36,770 nt of DNA from NCBI GenBank assembly GCA_003339415.1, contig PDHQ01000320.1, positions 1 through 36,770 of the forward strand. Direction: 5' to 3'. The notes below the pieces were generated by a model. It was not told where the DNA came from. It saw nothing but the letters and a program-made list of their open reading frames with translations, and ran no database searches. This document shows positions 21,240 through 32,360 of this stretch, piece after piece. This DNA comes from Ophiocordyceps camponoti-saundersi (nom. inval.) (lineage: Eukaryota; Ascomycota; Sordariomycetes; Hypocreales; Ophiocordycipitaceae). Numbering within the stretch: the first letter of the stretch is position 1; every line of letters begins with the position of its first letter. The translations under genes and the position numbers were made by a program.

Positions 21240-21830
21240 ATAGCTATTCGAGATAATTACCTAACTCTTAAAAACGTAAACCCCTTAAAAAATAAGATAA
21301 TCGACGTTTAGTATTAGAAGATTTATACGGAATACGAAAAATACTAAGGTTTTTTTACCTAGACGATAAAGATAAGCTAGAAGGCGAAGGTTACTAAGAA
21401 ACTTAAGATTACTATAATAACTGGAACTCCTTACGGTTATATCCTAGCTAAATAGGCCGTAAAAGGGGACTAGCTATTATAGTATATCGCTAAAGTAATA
21501 TAAAAGGAAACCGCTTTAGTAATAGTATCCTAAAATATTTAAAAGTTCTAGACTACTAATAAGAGTATTATAGAAGATATTTTACCGCGTAATTAGCCGA
21601 TCTCGTAACTAGAGTTATAATAACTATATATTATAATATATTACTTCGCGAACTATATAGTAAAGAAAGATAATAAAGGCAATCTTCCCCTTATATTAGA
21701 AATTATTACTAGTATATATATATATATTAAATTACTTTAGGGACTTATAAGGTATCTAGGCATATAGAGGGTAGGAAGAGGGGAAAAACCGGGCCGGGCT
21801 TAGGGGAAAACCCCTTATTAAATAGTCGGT
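21240..21830 (+). pseudogene. RIP-degraded ORF downstream of gypsy pol, unknown
   Basis: Directly after the CT-rich leader an ATA codon (a plausible former ATG) at 21240 opens a frame of about 190 codons broken only by TAA/TAG. The restored reading is an ordinary-looking soluble protein: a charged N-terminal third, a Gly-Thr-Pro-Tyr-Gly string at about 21424-21438, then Gln/Leu-rich helices and an Ile/Tyr-rich end. It matches no family I know. It lies between the gypsy LTRs, downstream of integrase and on the same strand, so it is either an extra gene of this retroelement or a captured sequence. Confidence 0.4.
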
Positions 21831-22150
21831 AGCTAGTAAGGTAAGAATAATAAGTAAGGAGAGGGTGCTATAGCGGGCCTTATGCTAGTCCGCTAGGTTA
21901 TAGTAGCAAGTCTAGGGTAAATTAAGCTAGGGTTTAGGGGTCGCTAAGACGGAAGCGGCTACGAACCTTAGCCGCGGGAGGGTAAATATAGGCTAGAACC
22001 CCGGTAAGGGGAGGAGGTATATATTACTATAAAATAAAGAGGTATATATTAATATATACTATAGCGCCCTATAATTAGTAAGCAGGCTATTATAAGGTAT
22101 AAAATCTTATAATTTATATAGCGTAGGGCCCTTTTCTTTTATAAATAATA
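21830..22150. other. Intervening stretch, higher G/C, no gene seen
   Basis: Contains G-rich patches (GGGAGGGTAAATATAGG-like) and several surviving TGC/GCA sites (21868, 21884, 21906, 22083). A GAGGTATATATTA motif is repeated at 22013 and 22040. No coding frame or terminal repeat was recognised. Confidence 0.4.
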
Positions 22151-23950
22151 TTAGCCTTAATTTCCTTTATTATAATAATAATAGCTTATAATTATAATAT
22201 AAAAACTAATAATAAATAAGCTATATTTTATAATAATTATATTTTTAAACTTACTTAGGACTATATCCGCTATTTATACGCTAGCTATTAAGATTAGCTA
22301 AGTAAGTTACGCCTTATTTAAGCTATATATTAATAAGATTAAGCTAATATATAGTAGCTATAAATACGCGCGCGTATATTACTTATACTTAGATAAATTT
22401 TACCTATATACCTATATATCCCTTACTTAAGGATAACGCTAAGGAGTTATATACTATATAAGCTAAGTATTATAGTAAATAATAAAAATTTAAAGAGGTA
22501 TAAGCTATAGCTAAGGAGAATCTTACTTTAATTTAAGATTCGAGCTAAAGCTATACTTATAAGAATATAGTTAAGGTAAGGAACGCCCTAAGGGGTATCC
22601 GTACTAAAGTTATAAAAAAGGTAAAGGAGGCGGAGGGAGAGGGGGGGGAGATATTTATCTCCGTACTTAAGTTAATTTACGCTACCTTAAAGTAAGTTAA
22701 CGCCTATATTAATTAATAAACTTTAAGCTTTATAAGTATAGCTTATAATATATTAAACTTAGGCGAGAAAGTAATAGTAATATTTAAAAGGCTAAGATAG
22801 CTAGCTTAAGCTCCGCCTAAGGTAAGGGTAGATATAACTTATAAAATAAATAGGATATATAAGCTAGCGATAATAAAGCTTACTAAAGCGGCGCTTATAG
22901 CGCTTTTAAAAAGTAAAAGTAAAAGATAGATATCTCTTATTATAGTCTAAACGCGCCTTACTAAGAAAAAGGCCCGCGCTACGCCTAAAACTCTTATAAT
23001 TATACTAAATATAGATAATAACGATAATAACCTATTACTTATTTTTACTATTAACTTAAAGCGTTTACGTCTCGCTAAGGTATATTTTAGGGAAAGCGAG
23101 GGAGGGAGCTTACGCTAAGTTAGTTTTAGCGATAATAAAGTTCTAAAATTAGAGGCTACGCTAGCGCCGAATATAGTAAAAATAAGCCCGATTAGTAAGG
23201 GGGTAGCTAGGTTACTTATAATAAAGGAGACTCCGGTTAAGGTAGCGGCCGCTATAGCGGTTACTAATATTTACGCGGCTATAGTAAACTATAATATTAT
23301 TATAGTAAGGATAGATTTAGCTAAATCTTATATCCCTTAGATACTTAAAGTTACTTAGCTTTAAATTACCTAATTACTTAGTATTAGCTAGGAGTTCTAA
23401 TTACTCGGTTTTTAATATAACTTACCTCTCGCTAATTTAGAGTTATTAAAGAAATATAAACTTAAGCTATATTTTAGCAGAGTATCGAGGAGGCGTAAGG
23501 GGCTTCGCGGTTATAAGCTATCGTAGAAATATCTAAAAATCCTAAAATTAGATAAGTTATTCCTTAACGAGGATAATAAACTAACGCCGACGATAACTAC
23601 CCTTAATACTATATAGCCCGCTACTATATTAGATTTAGTTATTACTCTAAGCTTATCTTAGCGATAAATAACTTTACTTAAGCTAGTTATTATTTTAAGC
23701 TTATTATAGTAATAGGCGACCGCTCCGTAGCTAACTATTATGCTAAACTTATTATAAGCTACTATACTAATAGTAACTCTAAGTAAGACGCGCCTCGCCT
23801 TAAGTTTTAGTAGCTTTACGCTAAGTAAACTTACGTTATAAGGCTAGCGTTAGTTTACGATTACTCTTACTAATAAGGTAGCCGGAAAAGTTAAGGGGTT
23901 ATTAAATAAGGAAAAAGATAATAACTTAAACCTAATAAATATAAATTTTT
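22150..23950 (+). pseudogene. RIP-degraded ORF in gypsy interior, Lys/Ala-rich, unknown
   Basis: A plus-strand frame from about 22370 to 23950 is interrupted only by TAA/TAG. The part at 22470-23340 looks most protein-like. It has a coiled-coil-like Lys/Glu/Gln segment, a Glu/Gly-rich turn at about 22625-22655, a basic Lys/Ser/Arg cluster at about 22905-22985, and Ala/Val/Pro-rich linkers. Beyond 23400 it becomes low-complexity (Leu/Thr/Gln), and confidence falls. No domain was recognised. It may be continued by 28950-30960 once the antisense LINE is removed, but the join cannot be proved because there is no second copy of this region. Confidence 0.4.
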
Positions 23951-24079
23951 TCGAGATATAAAGTAAATTATAAATAGGGCGGGTAAATTAATAATATTAT
24001 AGCTATAGTAATTTATATAAGATAAGGCTATATCCGGCCCTAATTAAACCTAAGAGTATTAGCGTAAAGCGTATTAGTA

Positions 24080-27000
24080 AGCTAGAACTAGTATAAGTTA
24101 ATATATCGGAGTATTTACTTTATAAGTATAGTTACTAATAAATAGCGGTTAAGCTTTAATTATAATCCGGTATTAGAGGAGATAGGCTAAGGTAATTCGT
24201 AGCGCTATTTAATTAGTTAAAAATATCGAAAGAGTAAATAGTAAGTATTCTCCGGTCTAGTTCTATATTAATATAAAGGGGAGACTATTTCTAGCACGCG
24301 CTTATAAAAAAGGAACTTTCTAAGACTAATTTTACCTATATAGAGTTATATAATTATAATACTAATATATTTTAGTAAGTCTCCGTATCTTTTAAGCGAC
24401 TTTAGCTTATTAAGGTAAAGCGGGAAGTTAGAAGGAAATAAAATAGGCCTAAAATATCTTATATATAGTTAGTTTTTAGAGTCCTCCTATTATACTTTCT
24501 AATCCTAGTAGAGAAAGTTTATTATAAATTTCTTATCTAAGGGTAGTATATCGCGTCTTATTTACGTTCGGACTTAATATATATATTCCTCTAGCGGCTA
24601 CCTAGCTTTTTATTATCTTATTAGTTAATAAAGGGGGAAGTATAATAGGAACCTTAAGATATTTTTAAAAGCGGTTTAGATCTTATCTAATATCGTTATA
24701 TTCTTAAAGCGGCGGAGAGTATTAGTTTTCCTTTTATTTAAGTAAAGATTAAGTAAGGGAACCTAGGACTTAGCTTTAAGGTAATAAATAAGCGTAGCTT
24801 TATAAGCTTTAAGTACTATCTTAAGGTATTATAATTATTCCGGTCTTAAGGCTTTAGCTAGGCCTAGTAAATTTCCGCCCGTAAAGGTAATAGTATAAAA
24901 TATAATAATAATATACGCGATAAGTAATTAGATAACTTTTATATAAAGTTTATAAGCTTAGGTAAAGGGGTAACCTTAGGTAAAAGCGGATAAAAAGGAA
25001 AAGGTAAGGTTTTAGCGGAGGAGCTTAGTATATATAATTTATAGATAAAATTTCTATTATAGCCGCTAATAAATCTAAACGCTTAAGAGTTTTATTTTAG
25101 AAATAGGGTAAATTTAATAATCCCTTAGTTAGACTAAGTTTATCTCTAGAGTATATTTCTAAGAAAAATATATAAGCTTACTTTTCTTTAGCTTAAATTC
25201 TATACCGTAATCGCGCGCTTATTATTTATATATTACTTATATAACTTAAAGCTATCTCGTAATTATCTTAAAATTAGGCCTAACGCTAAAAAAGTTTATA
25301 TTATCTACGAAACTAATTACTTATATTCTTTCCTTATATATTAGCTAGTTATAAAATAGGGCTATATATAGGATAAATAAGATAGCGGAGAGTAGTAAAC
25401 TTTAAGGAATTTTAATTTTAATCTAATATAGTTCCGAAATCTTACTATTAAAGCGAAGTTAGAAAGTATAGTCTTATAAGTAGCTATTAAGGAAAGCTAA
25501 GATCTAGTCCGAGAATCCTAAATACCTAAATTCGGCGATAAGTTTATTATAATATATAGTATTAAACGCTCCCTTAATATTAAGTTATAAGAAGGACGTT
25601 ACTCTTTTCCTAGCTTAGGTAGCTTAAATAAGCTTAGTAATTATAAGGATAGCTAGCTTCGTAAACTAGTTCTGCTTATTACTTATTTAGCTCTCGGGGA
25701 GAAGTTAATATAACTCCGTAGCCTTAGTAATTTATTATCTTACTATAGTTTTTAGAATTTTACTTAAGTAATATAGTAAAGATATAAGCTTATAGGTACT
25801 TACCTTTTAATAAGCTTCTAATTTTTTTCCGGACTTACGTAAGATAATTATAATAATAAACTATAGCTAGGGCGGGAAGTAACTAAATTATATATATACT
25901 TAGAAGATTATAGCTAGCTAAGTAATAAAGATAAGGTAATATATCTTAAGAAATCTAGCGGGAATATTATCTACTTTAGCTACTTTCTAAGAGGTTATTA
26001 ATTTAAGCGTTATAGAAATATCGGTTTAAGTAATCTTAATATTAATAAAAAACTTAGGCTTAGGCGGTTTAATATTAGTTAAGGGCACGCTACGAAGCTA
26101 GGGAAAGAACTAATTAGCTAAAATATTAACTTTAGCTATATAGCTATTAGCTTAAGATTTATCGATTATCCTTAGCGTAAGGAGATAGACTAGATCCTAA
26201 AAAAAACTATTTTAGATATAAGCCTAACGCTTAATATATTAAAACTTAGAAGGTAAGCTAGTAATAATATAAAGGAAAGATTACTAATAAGTATATTTTA
26301 CTAAGTTTATAGCTATCCTCTAAGTAAAAGCTATCTCTTAAAGCTATTACTAAGAGGAGTTTAAAAGGAGGGACTTATATTTACGCTAGGCCCGCTTAGC
26401 TACTTAAGTAGCTAAGGCTACGGCTAGGGTAAATTACGCCGCCTTATAAAAATAGGAAAGGGCGATAAATAATATTATCTAGTTAATAATAAGTTATAGT
26501 TTTTAATAAAGTTAGTTAAGAGTATTATCGATCTTTATTAGGTTAGTAAGAGGGGAAAGTAAGAGGGTAATTTTAGCTAGGGATTTATAGTAAACTAAGT
26601 CCGGATCTATATATCTTTACTATAAGCGTAGTATACGCGCCGCTATAAGTATAGGAATACTAATTATAAGAGATTAGGAGATATAGTCAGATTTAATAAA
26701 GTTAAGGTCTAAATTAATATAACGTATATATAAGTCCGCTATAGCTTAAACTAAGTTTAGTATACTATCTCTATATTCGTAGAAGATTTAGGTATATTCT
26801 CCTTTTAAGGTAAGGAGTTAAAATTATAGCTTAGTTATCTTATAAATTAACTAGTCTAAGTTATTAGAAAGCCTCTTATAATAGTCTTAAAGCGGGTAAT
26901 ATAAGTTAAAGTCGCTAATTAGGACGTAATTAGGGTTTGGGGGAAGGTCTTAAAAGATTAAAAAGCTACCGCTACGGGAAATATTAAGGGGAGAGTAGAT

Positions 27001-27600
27001 AGAAATAAACTAAAATCCGGAATAGAAAATAATACTTATTTAGTCCTCCCCTATTTCTAGGAACTAAGTAAATATATCGTATTTTTTATAGATATAAACT
27101 AAAGCACGGCCGCTATTATAAATAAGGCGGTAAGGCGAAGTCCTAAGCGGAGAAGGCTCGGCGCTAAAATAGTTAATAATTTCCTAGAGAGTAATAATAT
27201 TATAATCCGATTTACTACTAAGTACTAGCTTAGCTAGCTTAGTACGCTTATTTATATTCTAAAAGAGGACTTTTATAAATATAAGGAAATAGTTATAATA
27301 ATATTAGTTTTTTCGCTATAATTTCTCTATAGCTTAATTATAAATCTTATCTAAGTCTAAGCTAAAGCTAGGGTAATTAGTACTTCTACGCTCTCTTAGA
27401 TAATAAGGTTAAGTTAAATTAAAGATAGAGTTAGTTTATCGATAGTTTATATAGGTAGGACGCTATCTATATCTTAAGGGAGGGAGGCACTCCGGGCCCG
27501 TTAGATAAAGCGTCTTATTACCTCGGGGGTATTTTTAATTACCTATATTTTAGTAGCGGGGCGGCCCCCTCCGGAGCTTAGGGGTTATCTATATTTCTTT
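24080..27600 (-). pseudogene. LINE ORF2: endonuclease, reverse transcriptase, RNase H-type C-terminus
   Basis: Endonuclease: Ser-Asp-Phe-Asn-Leu-Tyr-Tyr-Pro-Leu at about 26880-26920 (Gly-Asp-Phe-Asn-Leu-His-His-Pro in the family) and Lys-Ser-Asp-Tyr at 26683-26696 (Ser-Asp-His). Reverse transcriptase: Asn-Ile-Lys-Gly-Ala-Phe-Asn-Thr at about 25561-25587, Ile-Pro-stop-Ser...Leu-Ser-Ala-Ile-Leu-Phe at about 25378-25415 (Pro-Gln-Gly-Ser-Pro-Leu-Ser), and Phe-Val-Asp-Asn at 25300-25312. The second catalytic Asp has become Asn. After the RT come Ala-Tyr-Lys-Ala-Thr...Val-Pro-Leu-Leu near 24740-24810, and a block at 24255-24340 like the Gly-Lys-Ile-Gly-Leu...Phe-Leu-Phe-x-Arg-Arg-Val-Pro segment conserved at the end of Tad1-type ORF2. 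Together these are decisive for strand and family. Confidence 0.9.
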
Positions 27601-27639
27601 CTAATAATAAACTAGCTTAAGGATATATTATATATAATA

Positions 27640-28860
27640 ATATCCTCGGTTATTACTAATTTCGTTAGTTATAAGATAAATTATAAGCTAAGCTTAGTAA
27701 ATCTAACTAATTATCTCTTATAGTAAGCTTTTACCTAATCCTAATACTTAATAGTAATAAGGTAAAGCTTAAACTATATAAGGTAGTCCTTACTATAAGA
27801 GATATAATAGAATAAGTATCTTCTAATTTTAGCATAGTAATTATCCTCGTTCTTATAATTAGTCGCTCTATACTTATTATAAAGCTTAGGGTATTTATAT
27901 ATTTTAGTAATATACCTAAAATAATAATAATTATAATATCGCTAAGGGCGGACCGTATCTGAGAATAGCTTTATATAAAAAATCTAAGCGTTAATAGCTA
28001 GCTTATTATTATAGAGTTTATTAATATTAACTAGTAATTTAAGGCTAATAATAACCGCTATCTTAGTAGATCCGGGCTAAGGCTTAAGCGCTCGTAGATA
28101 AGCTATAAGTATTTTATTAACTTATACTATCTTATTAAAAAAATTATCGCGTTCCCTAATAGTAAGGTTTAGAGGAAATCCCTTAGTAATAATATTATAA
28201 ATCTTATCCGCGATAATCGCTTTATCGCCGAAGATAAGCGTAACCTAGCTTAAGTCTTAAGTAAAAGTAGCTATATCTTTATCGAAAGTAAGTTTAATAT
28301 CCTTACTATTAAGGCGGCGTATAGCTAAATATAAGTTAAAGTAAATAGCGGTATTAATAGCTTATATAGTATCGCGTACTATCTTATTTATAATATTATT
28401 TATTATATCCGCTAAGCGAATAATAATTTCTTTCTTATAATATAAGGGAAGCTTCTTTTTTAAGTTATATAGTAAAATCGGAGCTAATATAACCTATATT
28501 TATATTCCGTATCCTCTTTATTTTATTATCTCCGAATATAACGATTTATAAAAAGTAATAGTAATAATATCTTTAATTTCCTCGCGCGTAATATAATTAG
28601 TCTAAGTCCGGATTTAATCCGATTTAAGTTCCTTATAAGCTATTATTATAGCCTAAGCCGCGCGGAATATATTAGCTAGTATAATACTTAATAGTTAATA
28701 ATATAATTCTTTCTTATTTCTATTAATTAGGATTTATAATAATCCTTAGTTATATCTAGTATATTTTTTATTAGAGTTAGTATTTCTAGACCGGTATATA
28801 AACGAATTTAACCTATGTTTAAAGCGCGTTATAGCCTTAGTTCTTTTACGAAAATTTCTT
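27640..28860 (-). pseudogene. LINE ORF1 (gag-like, CCHC zinc knuckles)
   Basis: About 400 codons in one minus-strand frame. The C-terminal part (about 27950-27829) reads Tyr-Tyr-Asn-Tyr-Tyr-Tyr-Phe-Arg-Tyr-Ile-Thr-Lys-Ile-Tyr-Lys. With Cys to Tyr (TGC/TGT to TAC/TAT) and His to Tyr undone, this becomes the standard Cys-x-x-Cys-x3-Gly-His-x4-Cys knuckle. A second degraded knuckle follows. Upstream is a Lys/Glu/Ile-rich, probably helical region, including Thr-Phe-Asp-Lys-Asp at about 28270. ORF1 proteins of Tad1 LINEs bind the element RNA. ORF1 lies 5' of the endonuclease ORF as expected. Confidence 0.82.
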
Positions 28861-29425
28861 CCTCCTCCGCTACGGTTACGACTACCCCCGGCCGGAACTC
28901 GGCTAGGTATAGCCCTACTCCGAATTAAACGGCGAATCTAACGCCGCTAATATTTTACCTTTTTCTTTTAGATCGCGCCTTATACTAAGCGCGTGTTACT
29001 TTTTATTACTAATATAAGGAAGATAAAAAAGGCTATCTTACTTAATATTACGGATTTATTTTCTATTATTATATAGAAATTATAAGAGCGAATAATTTTT
29101 AGTATTAACTAAATAGTATATAATAAGCTACCGGGTATAACGGATACTAATATATTAGGGGTAGCTTTATTAAAGTTAGCTTTTAAAAGCTAAGGCTATT
29201 ATAATTAAGATATTACTATTATTACTTATAGGTTTAAGGCGGGATTTTAGGACGTAGAAAGAGTATCGAAATTTAACGCAAATTAGGTTATTCGCCGGGT
29301 ATTAGGCTAGCGGGCCGACTAGCTTACGCTACCTTAATTATTAATAAAACTATTAAGCGAAATAGCCGACGATAAGGTAGAAGATTTATTAAACGGATAT
29401 ACCCTTATATCGGTATCTAAAATTA

Positions 29426-29521
29426 GGAATAAGGATATAGTTAAACTTATAACTACGATAACTCCCTTAAAAGGGAATAAGGATATAGTTAAACTTATAA
29501 TTACGATAACTCCCTTAAAAA
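29426..29521 (+). repeat. 48 bp tandem duplication, in frame
   Basis: GGAATAAGGATATAGTTAAA and the next 28 bases are repeated once (29426-29473, 29474-29521) with only one or two differences. Since 48 is a multiple of three, the surrounding frame is kept. Confidence 0.93.
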
Positions 29522-29786
29522 CGCCTTAAGGCCCTAAGACTATACTACCTATCCCTAATTAGAAAAATATAAGTTAAGGTTAGCTTAAATTACTAGAGTA
29601 AGCCCTAAAAGCGAGGTCGGTATAACTTATAGTTAGTATAAAGCTATAATCTTCCGTCGTAGAAATATTAGCTACTATTAGCTCGAAGCGATCTTCTTCT
29701 ATTATATAGCCTTCGGTTAAAATATCGGCTACTACTAGCCCGAAGTATCTTTTATTTTCTATTACACGGCCCTTAGTTATTACTAA

Positions 29787-29924
29787 CCCGAAATCTTCTA
29801 TTATATAAGCTTTACCTACTATAAAGATACTAACTTCGACGCTTATATCCTTATTCCCGAAATCTTCTATTATATAAGCCTTACTTACTATAAAGATACC
29901 GACTTTAACGCTTATATTTTTAAA
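29787..29924 (+). repeat. 69 bp tandem duplication, in frame
   Basis: Units starting CCCGAAATCTTCTATTATAT lie at 29787 and 29856. A more diverged relative starts near 29688. The period of 69 bp equals 23 codons. Confidence 0.88.
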
Positions 29925-30993
29925 TATCCTTATAGTAGTAGAGAGGATATATCCCGCTTCGACGCTTATATTTACTATATCGCTATCTTCTATTATTTCG
30001 GCGGTTTATACGCTTTCGGCTACCCCTAGGATTTATAATACGCCCGCGCTAATTTAGGCACCTTCGGCTACCCTTATAATTTAGAATATAACTATATTAA
30101 TTTAGGTACCTAAAGATAGGGCTATCTTTAATATTACCTATATTATAATTATAGGAGCCTCTACTACCCTCTATTAGAAGGAAGCGTTCGAATTATTATT
30201 AGCTAAGTAGCGAAATTTAATAGCGCGGTAGTTAGAGAAGAATAAGATATAGATAGTAGAATAACGGTTTATTACGAGGGACTAAAAAGAGCGATAAGAA
30301 GCTAATTATAGGGCTCTTCTTAAGTACTAATAAACGGAATTTTAGCGAGTTATATTAGTAAAATAATTAATTACGTATACTAAGAAAGCTATTAAGTAGA
30401 TAATAGCTATTAAAAATTTAAAGAGAATTATCTTACTCGTTCGTAATAAGCTAACTTATATTCTAAATAAGTCCTCGATATAACTAAAGCGGCCTATTTT
30501 TATAAATATTAAAAAATATAATATACGTCTAATAAAAGATACTATTAGAGCGGCGCTATAAGAGGTATTTTAATCTATAATAATAGACGATATTATCTAA
30601 CCGCTACTAGATAGAGCTATTAAGATAACTCTACGCTAAGTTATTAAGGTAAACTTTAAGAACTTTAATTAACCTATATTATAACTTATATCGGACCCTT
30701 TTTTATAACCGTTTAACCGAGAGTTAATATCCGATATATTATCGCCGCGACCTAAGAGGCCTAGTATAGCTAACTAGTCTAATAAAAGATCGATTAAGAA
30801 AGCGAGGCTATCGAGCTAAGGAAATTAGGAGACTAGCTCGAATAAAATCGGGGGGACGCCCCTAGGATTAGATAATAATAGGGGCACTAGGCGATAACGA
30901 TAAGGGCACTAGGCTATTTGCGGAGGGTTACGGTAGAGAGGTTTAGGTAGAGAAGGTGGTTATAGGCGACTATAATAAAGATGCCCCCTACTT

Positions 30994-31189
30994 TATTAAA
31001 TAGGTATTAGAGGATAAGGTATTAGAGGATAAGGGATTAGAGGAAAAAGGGGAGGACTTAGAGGAATTATTATTATTATTAGACTTACTATTAGACTAAT
31101 AAAAAGGGATCACGACCACCACTACCCTAACGTATAATACTATACGATCTAATCTAATCTTATAATTTAAGACCGATCGAGGGATTTTA
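30994..31189 (+). repeat. Gypsy 3' LTR (196 bp)
   Basis: Pairs with 13622-13817. It contains a 15 bp minisatellite (GGTATTAGAGGATAA, nearly three units, 31003-31045). It has TA where the 5' LTR keeps CA. No clear polypurine tract precedes it; the flank is ATGCCCCCTACTT. Confidence 0.88.
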
Positions 31190-31193
31190 TTAC
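31190..31193. other. Target site duplication TTAC, right of gypsy element
   Basis: Matches 13618-13621. Copia-1 continues from here into its integrase. Confidence 0.8.
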
Positions 31194-32360
31194 TAAATAA
31201 GAAATTTAGTAAATTTATAAGTAATTCGAATACCTAAGTATCTCTTAACTTTACCGCCTTTTTACCTAAGCTAGTTATAATATAAATATTAAAGCTATCG
31301 AAGCTATATTTAGAATTTACTAGTAATATTAACTTACGGGCCCGGCGCTATAACGCTTTAAGTTTCGATTAGAAAATAATAAGGACTTTAATTTTAAAAT
31401 TATTATAGATATTTTATATATTAACTAGCGCGCTATACTTTATACTATTAACTAAGTAATAAGTTTCTAAGCTACTTATTTCTTATTATCCCTCTCCGCG
31501 AAGAATATATAAGATACCCTAAAGCTTATATAAATTAATATATACCTTAAGCTTTTAGATTTTATCCGATATAATATTAGTAAGAATTTTAACTTATAAA
31601 TATTCCGATCTAAGGCCGCTATCTTAAGGATTATATATACTTAAGTCCTTATTAAAGCTTATTAGTTAGTAGGAAAGGTTAAATAATATTACGCTCCGCT
31701 TTAATAAGCGTATAAAGTAATATTAAATAAACTTTAACTTAATATTAAATAAGACTCGATTTTATAAATAGCTATTAAGGCTATTAATAATACTACTAGA
31801 TTAGATAAACTTATCCTTACGCTTCTTATTTTTAGGGCGTACTTATAAGTCTATCTAAACTTTATACTAACCCTTTTTACTTTTAAGCGCGCTATTACTA
31901 TTTAAAAAGCTATATTTAAATTACGAAAATTTTATACTTAAAGGATAGTTTATAACGCCTTATTTATAAGAAATAAACCTAATATATCTAATATCTTAAA
32001 GCTACCTTTTAATAGCTAGGTTCGCGTTTAAAAAAAGCTTAATAGATAAACTAGCCTTTATACGCTATTTTTAATTAATAGTTATAATATAATTTTCGAT
32101 CTTTTTCATAAGCTATAAATATTTTAATTAACTTATATTTAACTATTTATATCCCCTTTATATAAAGGCCCTAAATTAAATTTAAGTTTAGTTTACTTAG
32201 AAACCGGTTCGTACCTTATACCGCCTTATATTACTCTATATCCTTAAATTATAGTATATATTCCTTATAATCTATTTATAAATAATACTTTCCTAATATA
32301 AAAGGAAAAAGATAATATAGCGCTTTCTATTAAGCTTCGGTTTAAAGGAAAGATTATTAC
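31194..32360 (+). pseudogene. Copia-1 integrase and linker
   Basis: The DDE integrase core of a common fungal copia family is readable. The first Asp is in Ile-Ile-Asp-Ile-Leu-Tyr (31396-31425). The second region reads Arg-Tyr-Asn-Ile-Ser-Lys-Asn-Phe (about 31567-31590), where relatives have Thr-Asp-Ala-Gly-Lys-Asn-Phe. The Glu position reads Lys in Gly-Lys-Val-Lys-stop-Tyr-Tyr-Ala-Pro-Leu (about 31670-31697; relatives Val-Glu-Arg-Tyr-His-Ala-Pro-Leu). The last change fits TGAG to TAAG by RIP. Downstream come Ala-Ile-Asn-Asn-Thr-Thr and Leu-Leu-Ile-Phe-Arg-Ala-Tyr (about 31773-31845), then the linker to RT. Confidence 0.87.

Larger units (their letters stand above)
23950..28950 (-). mobile_element. 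Tad1-like LINE, antisense inside the gypsy element
   Basis: On the minus strand there is an ORF1 with CCHC knuckles (28860-27640), then an ORF2 with apurinic endonuclease, reverse transcriptase and a C-terminal RNase H-type domain (about 27600-24080). This is the layout of fungal Tad1-clade LINEs, and the 5 kb size fits. Borders are approximate. A run of six T at 23945-23950 could be the remains of a poly(A) tail on the minus strand. No TSD was identified. In-frame stops are all TAA/TAG. Confidence 0.82.
28950..30960 (+). pseudogene. RIP-degraded ORF before gypsy 3' LTR, unknown, with internal repeats
   Basis: A plus-strand frame of about 640 codons interrupted only by TAA/TAG. From the N-terminus: a globular-looking part (29150-29420); a 48 bp tandem duplication (16 codons); a Ser/Thr/Pro/Ile-rich low-complexity middle with a 69 bp (23-codon) duplication at 29787-29924; a Lys/Glu/Gln/Arg-rich coiled-coil-like region (about 30190-30480); and a basic Ser/Lys/Arg tail (about 30730-30850). 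Both internal repeats keep the frame, which supports coding. No known domain is seen. It could be the C-terminal half of the frame at 22150-23950, split by the LINE, or a separate gene. It ends shortly before the 3' LTR. Confidence 0.45.
13622..31189 (+). mobile_element. Large Ty3/gypsy retrotransposon with nested LINE and extra ORFs
   Basis: Bounded by 196 bp LTRs (13622-13817, 30994-31189) and a TTAC TSD inside Copia-1. The order on the plus strand is a gag-like region, aspartic protease, reverse transcriptase, RNase H and integrase, up to about 20800. Protease-RT-RNase H-integrase order is diagnostic of Ty3/gypsy. Downstream are a pyrimidine-rich leader and open RIP-degraded stretches (21240-21830, about 22150-23950, about 28950-30960), the last two separated by an antisense LINE. 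The element spans 17.6 kb, or about 12.5 kb without the LINE, which is long for the family. All coding parts are riddled with TAA/TAG. Confidence 0.82.

Noticed and set aside
22150..23950. Starship captain (DUF3435 tyrosine recombinase) or RecQ-type helicase in the open stretches downstream of gypsy pol
   Set aside because: Considered because these regions look like cargo, but no catalytic signature of either family could be read. Calling it would be invention.
24000..25800. Long plus-strand frame through 24000-25800 that looks like a protein when stops are read through
   Set aside because: The minus strand here carries ordered LINE RT motifs and the Tad1-type C-terminal block. With TGA absent, frames on both strands look open, so the plus frame is a shadow.
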